A stretch of 64,000 nucleotides of DNA, taken from contig NC_080590.1 of NCBI RefSeq assembly GCF_029962835.1, positions 59,952,001 to 60,016,000 on the forward strand, written 5' to 3'. Position 1 is the stretch's first letter; the number at the start of each line of letters is the position of its first letter. Of the stretch, positions 58,028 through 64,000 are shown piece after piece. This DNA is from Magnolia sinica (taxonomy: Eukaryota; Streptophyta; Magnoliopsida; Magnoliales; Magnoliaceae). The notes below the pieces were generated by a model. The model was not told the origin of the DNA. It ran no database searches and worked only from the letters and a program-made list of their open reading frames with translations. Made by a program: the position numbers and the translations under genes.

Positions 58028-58055
58028 GTAGCCTTTGCCCCTTTTTTTGGTAGTG
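58028..58055 (-). repeat. Right terminal inverted repeat of CACTA
   Basis: 28 bp ending ...TTTTTTTGGTAGTG, the inverted copy of 32193-32220, followed by the TTC duplication (58056-58058). Confidence 0.9.
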
Positions 58056-58790
58056 TTCTTTCCTGAGCATGTGCGATAGCAGCGCGCATTAGAGTTTGAG
58101 ACTTTAGTCTAGGGAGACATGACTGTGTCCTAGTATGAGGCACGTTTCATCGAGCTATGTACCTTGTTGATGATGAGGGGCGGAGGCCCCCCGTTTTGAG
58201 AACAGCTTGTGTCCTGCCCTAAGGAATCGTGTGATCGAACACATGCTTTCGACGTTTGAGAAAATTATGCAGAGGGCCCAGGTCTACGAGGTAGATTGGG
58301 CTAATTTGCAGAGGACCAGTGATCAGAGAAGAGATTAGAAGAGGAAGGCGCCCTCCGGTAGCTCCCATCAGCAGTAGCATCATCCACAGTAGCAACCCAC
58401 GACCCGCCCAACATTCCGAGCACCAACGACACCCCCATCACCACCTTCGGGACCGCTTTCAAGTACTTACTTTGGGTGTGGTAGGACAGGACATCGTAGG
58501 GACGAGTGTGTCCCCATCCACAGCAGCAGTAGCCGAGGGCACCGTATCAGCCTCCGCGACAGCCCCACAGTAGCATTAGCGACCGCAGCACCAGCCTCCG
58601 AGACCTCCCCCATAGTAGCAAAGGCAACAGATCAGGCCGCCACAGCAGCAACAGTAACAAAAGAGAACTCAGAGGGGACCTACACCTCCCCACTAGGCCC
58701 AAGGCAAATTTCATGCCGCCCAGCAAGACCCTCAGTCATCAGGCGGGGTCATCGAGGGTACTCTCCCTGTTTCCGCATGCATTACACGTT
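58056..58790 (+). pseudogene. Gag of element C, 3' part with zinc knuckle
   Basis: This continues the gag broken at 32192. The frame gives FPEHVR, a stop, then QRALEFETL and MTVSQYEARFIELCTLLMMR, the C-terminal part of the gag domain. A Gln/Pro-rich stretch leads to a zinc knuckle at about 58468-58508, YFGCGRTGHRRDEC. The first Cys of the CCHC is Tyr here, so zinc binding is doubtful. Stops and frame changes are frequent. Confidence 0.75.
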
Positions 58791-58792
58791 TA

Positions 58793-59189
58793 TTGTTTGA
58801 TTTTAGTGCATCGCATTCCTTTGTGGCCAATGATTTCTGCCAATCGACCGGTTTGTCGATGGAGTCTTCCCGTGAGGATTTTTCGGTATTGATGCCCTTG
58901 GGGAAGACTGTAGTGTTAGACCGATTTTGCTCGTCTTTTCCCGTTCTGATTGGTGATATCTTTTTGCCTGTTGATCTGTTCGTATTGCCGATGTCCAAGT
59001 TTGATGTCATCCTGGGTATGGATTGGCTCGCCGAGTACCACGCCATATTGCACTACACCACGAGGACAGTCACGTTCTATATACCCAGCGTGCCTGAGTT
59101 CCAGTTTGTTACCGAGCCCAGAGGAGTGCAGCTTTCCTGCCTATTGTTGTGTGTCGTTGAGGAGTTAGTTGTTTTGAGTATCGACCAGC
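58793..59189 (+). pseudogene. Protease of element C, cut by LTR F
   Basis: The frame reads FDFSASHSFVANDFC, then PVLIGDIFLPVDLFVLPMSK and FDVILGMDWLAEYHAILHY. This is the retropepsin-like domain that precedes RT in chromoviruses. The active-site triad, normally D-(S/T)-G, reads D-F-S, so activity is unlikely. The frame stays open into VVEELVVLSIDQL and then meets the LTR that starts at 59190. The remaining pol is not in the window. Confidence 0.75.
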
Positions 59190-61398
59190 TGTAAGACCCG
59201 TAACCTAGCCTGTACCATTCCATAAACTTCTACGGTTCCCTCTAGTCGAGTTTCGGCGACCCGGGACGAATAGATAGCATTGGCGCATGCTCTTGAGTCA
59301 CATCCTGTAAACCCAAGCCGACTCAAAATGAGACCTATGTCATTTTGACCGTGCCGTCGCCGCGGTTCCGACGATGCGTCTTGTGCGTCAATACGATGCT
59401 CAGATTATAAGATCCGGCCCGTGCATTATCTAGACCGTTGATCTCTTGATTGTGGGACCCACCTATCCCTATTGTTGTACTTCCCTAGAAACATTAATTA
59501 CTATGATTTCACCCTAGGGGTGACATCACCCTACCATACCACCTTACCTTCCCTTTTCCCCATAAGTCAAACTCATTAATTCCCATTACCTCACCATCCC
59601 TCTCTCCCATCACTCCCTTACATCATTTCTCTCTTTCAATTCTCTCCATTCCAAGCAATCCCTCCATGGAGCAACCCACGTCCATGGCTCCCATGAGAGA
59701 GCTAGTGTGGCCCACCTCCCTATCTCCCATCTCCACCATCCAATGATCATCTCCACCATTGAAATTGTTTCTTTGGGGCTCTATCATGCATTGGCGGAAG
59801 AAGGAAGAAGAGATCTCGAGGTGGGTGCTCCTTTCTTTCCTCTCATTTTTTTTTGTGATGTGTGGCCCACTTGGATGAATCCCATCTTGAGGTATGTTTT
59901 ATCCCAACCGTACAAGTCATGTGGACCCTACTTTATAGTGATGGAAACACACAAATATCAAGTTGATTTAAATATGGTGGGCCATGTTCATGTGGGACCC
60001 ACCTTGGTGACACGTGGACCACCTACACGTAGGACCCACTATGATGATTGTGTTATACCTATGCTGTCCAACATCCAAGGGACGCTGGACAGGGAGTGGC
60101 TAAAGTGGTGTGCGTGCACTGAAATGGTGGTGTACTAATAAGCAAAGGAGAGGAAGAAGAATAGTATTTGGAGGTGGGCTGCTCATGCAGGCCCCACCTT
60201 GATGTATGTATAAAATCCACGCCGCCCATTTCACTTCTCATCTCATTTTAGGCGTTGAGCCAAAAGATGAGGCTAATCTGACAATCAAGCGGGCCATACT
60301 GTAGGAAATGGTAATTTTTACCGTTGAAAACTCACCCAACGATTCTACATGCTGAAAAATACTCAATATTGGTCTTGTTTGGTCAATATTGAGCCGTGAG
60401 ATGCAATGGTCAGGATAGATTTTCCTGATGAGGGCCCCACCTAAGAAATTCCCTAGAAAAATTGGATTTAGAAAAAAAAAAAAACCAAGAGGCAGCGCTG
60501 TCAGAAGACTGCATAGGCGGGCGGACGGCCTGGACCTCACAGCTCCAGCCGTGGGCCCCACGTGATGCATTTTGAACATCGAAACCGTGCATTTGATGGG
60601 TCCCCATGGACCAGCCGTCCATCCCAAAAATTAGCTGTATACGGAACTCAGGTGGGCCATACCATATAAAATCATGTGATAATATGCCTAAAAATATAAA
60701 ATCATCTGGTGGGGCCTCCTTGAGTTTTGGATGTGATTGAAACTTGGTTTGGACCCCTAATTATATGGGACACCTATAATGGACGGAGTGGATCTGATTA
60801 ATGTGGGCCCCACCTAGTATAAAAATAGAAAAAATTTAATAATAGTAATAAATATGCTTTGACATCCGGAAGGGTCTGGACGTCCATCGTGAAATAGGGA
60901 GGGCCCCCTTGGCCTCAATTGTGGATCTACCATGATGTATGTTCTACATCCATGCCGTTCATTTAATAGGTCCCCTTTTATGATGCGTTGGTGCCAAAAA
61001 TTAGTCATAAAAAGTTCTCGGATGGCCCACACCATCACCTTTCATGCAGTGGTGTACCAAGTCACATGGAATCAACTGCTGGGGTCCACATGCAGCTTGG
61101 ATCCACCTGAAACTCGGTTTGGGCCCTTAAATTGGTGGGACACACACAATTAGTGGGTTGGATTTGTGAACTACATCACGGTGGACCCCCAGGACCATAT
61201 AACCATACCAAAAATATATATATATTTGGTGGACAATAAATATTACAGTGGGCCAAAGGCCCACGTGACCTTATAAACTGGTTGTATGGTAAGTAAACAT
61301 TGCAGTGGGCCCCTGGCCCATGCGACTTTATCAACAGATTGGACGCAAGTAAACATTTCAGTGGGTCCCATGATCATGTGACCCTATCACAAGGTTAA

Positions 61399-61437
<39 letters not shown>

Positions 61438-64000
61438 AATAAATAAATACTGTAGTGGGCCCCAGGTCTGTATGACCTTATCAACAGGTTTGAATGGAAA
61501 TAAACATTTTGGTGGGCCCCAGGTCTATAAGACCTTATCAACAGGTTGGATGCAAATAGATGTTATAGTGGCCCAAGTTGGATGATAAATAAATATTACA
61601 GTGGGCCCTAGGCCCATGTGACCCTATGACTAGTTTGGATGGAAGATAAACATCATGTTGGCCTCATTTTGGATGGACAGTATGTTGGGCCCTAGGTGGG
61701 GTGGAAAATAAACATTTTGGTGGGTCTTACTTAAGACTTATTTATGTATGTGTTGTGTCCACAACTGTGGACCTCCATCATGGAACATGTGACTTATCTA
61801 TTCCTTCCATCCCTATGGGACCCACTATGATGCATGTGTTTCATCCAACCGTCCAACCATTTTTGGAAAATGATCCTTTTTTCTTAGGTTTGGGACGAAA
61901 ATAAGTCAGATTTACTTATCAAGTGGACCATAGTGCACGGTGAGGATTGAATGACTATCTTTGAAATCTTGAGACCCTATGATTAGATTAGATGGGAAAT
62001 AAATGTTATGGCGGACCTTGAAAATTTTAGTAGTGGAAATCATCATCACCACTTATATTGAGTGTGGCCCATTTAACATACATGGGGCCCATTGATGTGG
62101 CCAATTTGATGTATGTATGACCATGTTATGAGGCCTACTTTGATGTATGTTGTGGCCCATTTGTCAGGCCCACTTTGATGTATCTTTATCCACGCCATCC
62201 AGGGCAGACACCCCATTATGATATATATATCAGGGCCCATGGGTCGAGGCCCATTAGTGCTGCCTATTTGATACAACCCACTTGATGTGTACGAGGCCCA
62301 TTAGGGCGGCCCATTGATGCAAGGCCTATTGTGACATGTATTAGGCCCATGACGCGTGACCCATTTGATGTGTATAAGACCCATGGGTAGGGCCCACATA
62401 TTATGTATTTGAAGCCCATGAGCAGAGCCCACCTGAGGTTTATATATGGGCCCCATTAATGTGGCCCACTTGTATTCGAGGCCCATGGGTTGCGGCCCAT
62501 GGGTCGTGGCCCATTGTGATATATACTCGGCCCATACGTCGTGGCCCATTGAGATGTGTTTCCGACCCATTTAGTGAGGCCATTGTGAAATATTCCTACT
62601 CTTGTGATGAGGCCCATTGAGATGTATTTCGGCTCATTGATGCGGCCCACTTGTTGAATTGAGGCCCATTGGTGTGGCGTGCGGCCCAATGTATCGACCC
62701 ACCGTGATGTGTAGGTCCACGTGCTGTATGTGTAAGGCTCACCTGTGATGACTATTTGAGGCCTACTTGTTGGATATTTGGGCCCATCTTATGTTTGACT
62801 CTATGTGGACCACTCCTTGGGAGCAATGTTGGTTAAATGTCCACATTGCTAGGCAGTGATGGTTGGATGTCCACATTGTGACCCTTCCTTAAGCCTTATC
62901 AGGCCCATTCTCATCATTCTCTTAGTGGGTTCACCCAAATAAGTGGGCCCCATTTACCATGGACGGATGGCTCCATGCTACCAGATTTGATATAACCATG
63001 GCCGAGGTTGATCTTTATATTATGATTGATCAGATGTTCATCTATGGACCCAGTCTTGTCTATGTGACCGGTCGTCGGTGTTGATTATCGAAGCTGATTG
63101 TCGGTGCTAATTATCGATGTAGATTATCGGTGTCGATTTGTCGAGGTCGATTGTATTGGCCGGTTCCGATTATCGAGGCCGATTCTGAGTATCGAATTCG
63201 ATTGCCATGGCCGATTGTCAAGACCTGCATGATGTATATGTGACCCGTAGTTGAGGGCCATTGTGATATGTATTAAGCCTATGATGCATGGTCCATTTAA
63301 TGAATTCAAGACCCATGTGTAGGGCCCACATGTCCTGTGTTTGAGGCCTATGGGCAAGGCCCATTGTGATGTATTCATGGCCCATGGGCAAGGCCCATTG
63401 TGATATGTATTAGACCCATGAGCAGGGTCCACCTGTTGTGTATATGTGGCCTTTGAGTAAGACCCATTGTGTTATATATTAGGCCCTTGTGTGAGGCCGT
63501 GGGCCCATTATATGTTTGACTCTATGGAGGCCATTCCTTGGGGGCAATGTTGGTTAAGTGTCCACATGGTCGAGGTCGATTATCGATGCTGGTTGTAGAT
63601 ACCAGTTATGAGTATGTGACAGCATAGCATCATGATACATGCCCATACGCATCATCTGCATGTTTGTTATGAGAGGTAGTTGATCATTGCATATGTCATT
63701 GAGCATGTTGTTATGAGACTCCCTGATAGGTGGAGGTTATCTCACATGAGCACACGGTATGTGCAGGACTGATGCATGACTGGATTGTATGACTCATGCA
63801 TCTCCCATTATGATTACTTTACGCCCTAGCGACATCAGGGTCGTAGCCTCCACAGGCATATCGTGGATGGCCAAATAGGACACCGGAAATGTTTGGTCCT
63901 AGCATACGGGCGCCATAGATGTCCCTGGGTGAAAATCCCTAAACCTCCGTGGCCAGGAGACGCCCCAACGTCGAGACCGAGTGGATACAGGAGCTCCCGA
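59190..64000 (+). repeat. Giant LTR F (truncated by the window end)
   Basis: It starts TGTAAGACCCGTAACC and follows the module order of the family: a 5' unique part, GGGCCCACC zone (59850-61870), (AAT)n/(AAAT)n at 61394-61447, partial fold-back (61790-62050), GAGGCCCATTG array (62060-62800), GATTATCGAGG array (63065-63220), and the start of the conserved 3' module to 64000. No polypurine tract precedes it and the pol frame of element C is open up to it. I therefore favour a separate inserted element or solo LTR over the 3' LTR of C. Confidence 0.7.

Larger units (their letters stand above)
32193..58055. mobile_element. 25.9 kb gene-capturing CACTA (En/Spm) transposon
   Basis: The ends are inverted repeats of 28 bp: the left reads CACTACTAAAAAAAGGGG..., and the right reads, in reverse complement, CACTACCAAAAAAAGGGG... 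(26 of 28 positions agree). A TTC duplication flanks it. Subterminal regions carry repeated CTACGG...CCGTAG palindromes. Inside are a CT-rich 5'UTR-like region, exon-like and gene fragments (33316-38190), a 165-bp tandem repeat, a telomere-like array in two parts, and a nested Athila element (11,648 bp). Without Athila it measures about 14.2 kb. I find no CACTA transposase, so movement would need one supplied in trans. Confidence 0.9.

Noticed and set aside
1..64000. tRNA, rRNA or intact host genes
   Set aside because: I looked for tRNA-like primer regions, rDNA and long spliced genes and found only primer binding sites and captured fragments. A dedicated tRNA scan was not possible here.

Overview
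The window is repeat DNA from a plant nuclear genome. I see no intact host gene, rRNA or tRNA. Plant origin follows from the element types: chromovirus (Tekay/Del-like), Tat-type and Athila-type Ty3/Gypsy LTR retrotransposons, primer sites matching initiator tRNA-Met and tRNA-Asp, a CACTA DNA transposon, and captured plant EF-2 and PPR gene pieces. The dense GTGGGCCCAC / 'TTGATGTATGTGTT...ATCCA..CCGTCCA' repeat text reminds me of large woody angiosperm genomes, possibly magnoliids; that is memory, not a database result.

Layout. (1) 1-5437: element A, a plus-strand chromovirus derivative with an end of the 5' LTR, about 1.06 kb of interior and a 3.85 kb 3' LTR. (2) 5438-27505: element D, an old minus-strand Tat-type element. 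Its gag lies at 27112-25188, protease continues at 13812-13342, RT/RNase H at 11390-10127, a second RNase H at 10093-9570, integrase at 9350-8230, an opposite-strand spliced accessory ORF at 5565-7649, and an LTR stub at 27172-27505. D is split by element B (13813-25187), which has LTRs of 5452 and 5497 bp around only 426 bp of interior, and by an unclassified 1.93 kb insert (11401-13331). (3) 27506-64000: element C, another giant-LTR chromovirus (5' LTR 27506-31573, broken gag and protease). Its gag is split by a 25,863 bp CACTA transposon (32193-58055), and its pol is cut at 59190 by a further giant LTR (called F) that runs off the window.

The CACTA element has 28-bp terminal inverted repeats, a TTC target duplication and palindromic subterminal repeats. 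It carries host gene fragments (PPR, formiminotransferase-like exon, EF-2), a 165-bp tandem repeat and about 6.5 kb of telomere-like degenerate CCTAAA/CCTATA/CCAAAA array. An Athila-type retrotransposon (40686-52333) sits inside that array. It is the youngest insertion by LTR similarity: its pol is open for 1441 codons, and its gag has two nonsense codons.

Inferred order: D, then B and C (order unresolved) into D; CACTA into C; Athila into the CACTA array; F into C at an unknown time. The most unusual items are the telomere-like array carried by a gene-capturing CACTA element, and a giant-LTR family whose LTRs are built from tandem arrays rich in GGGCCCAC (TCP/site II-like) motifs.
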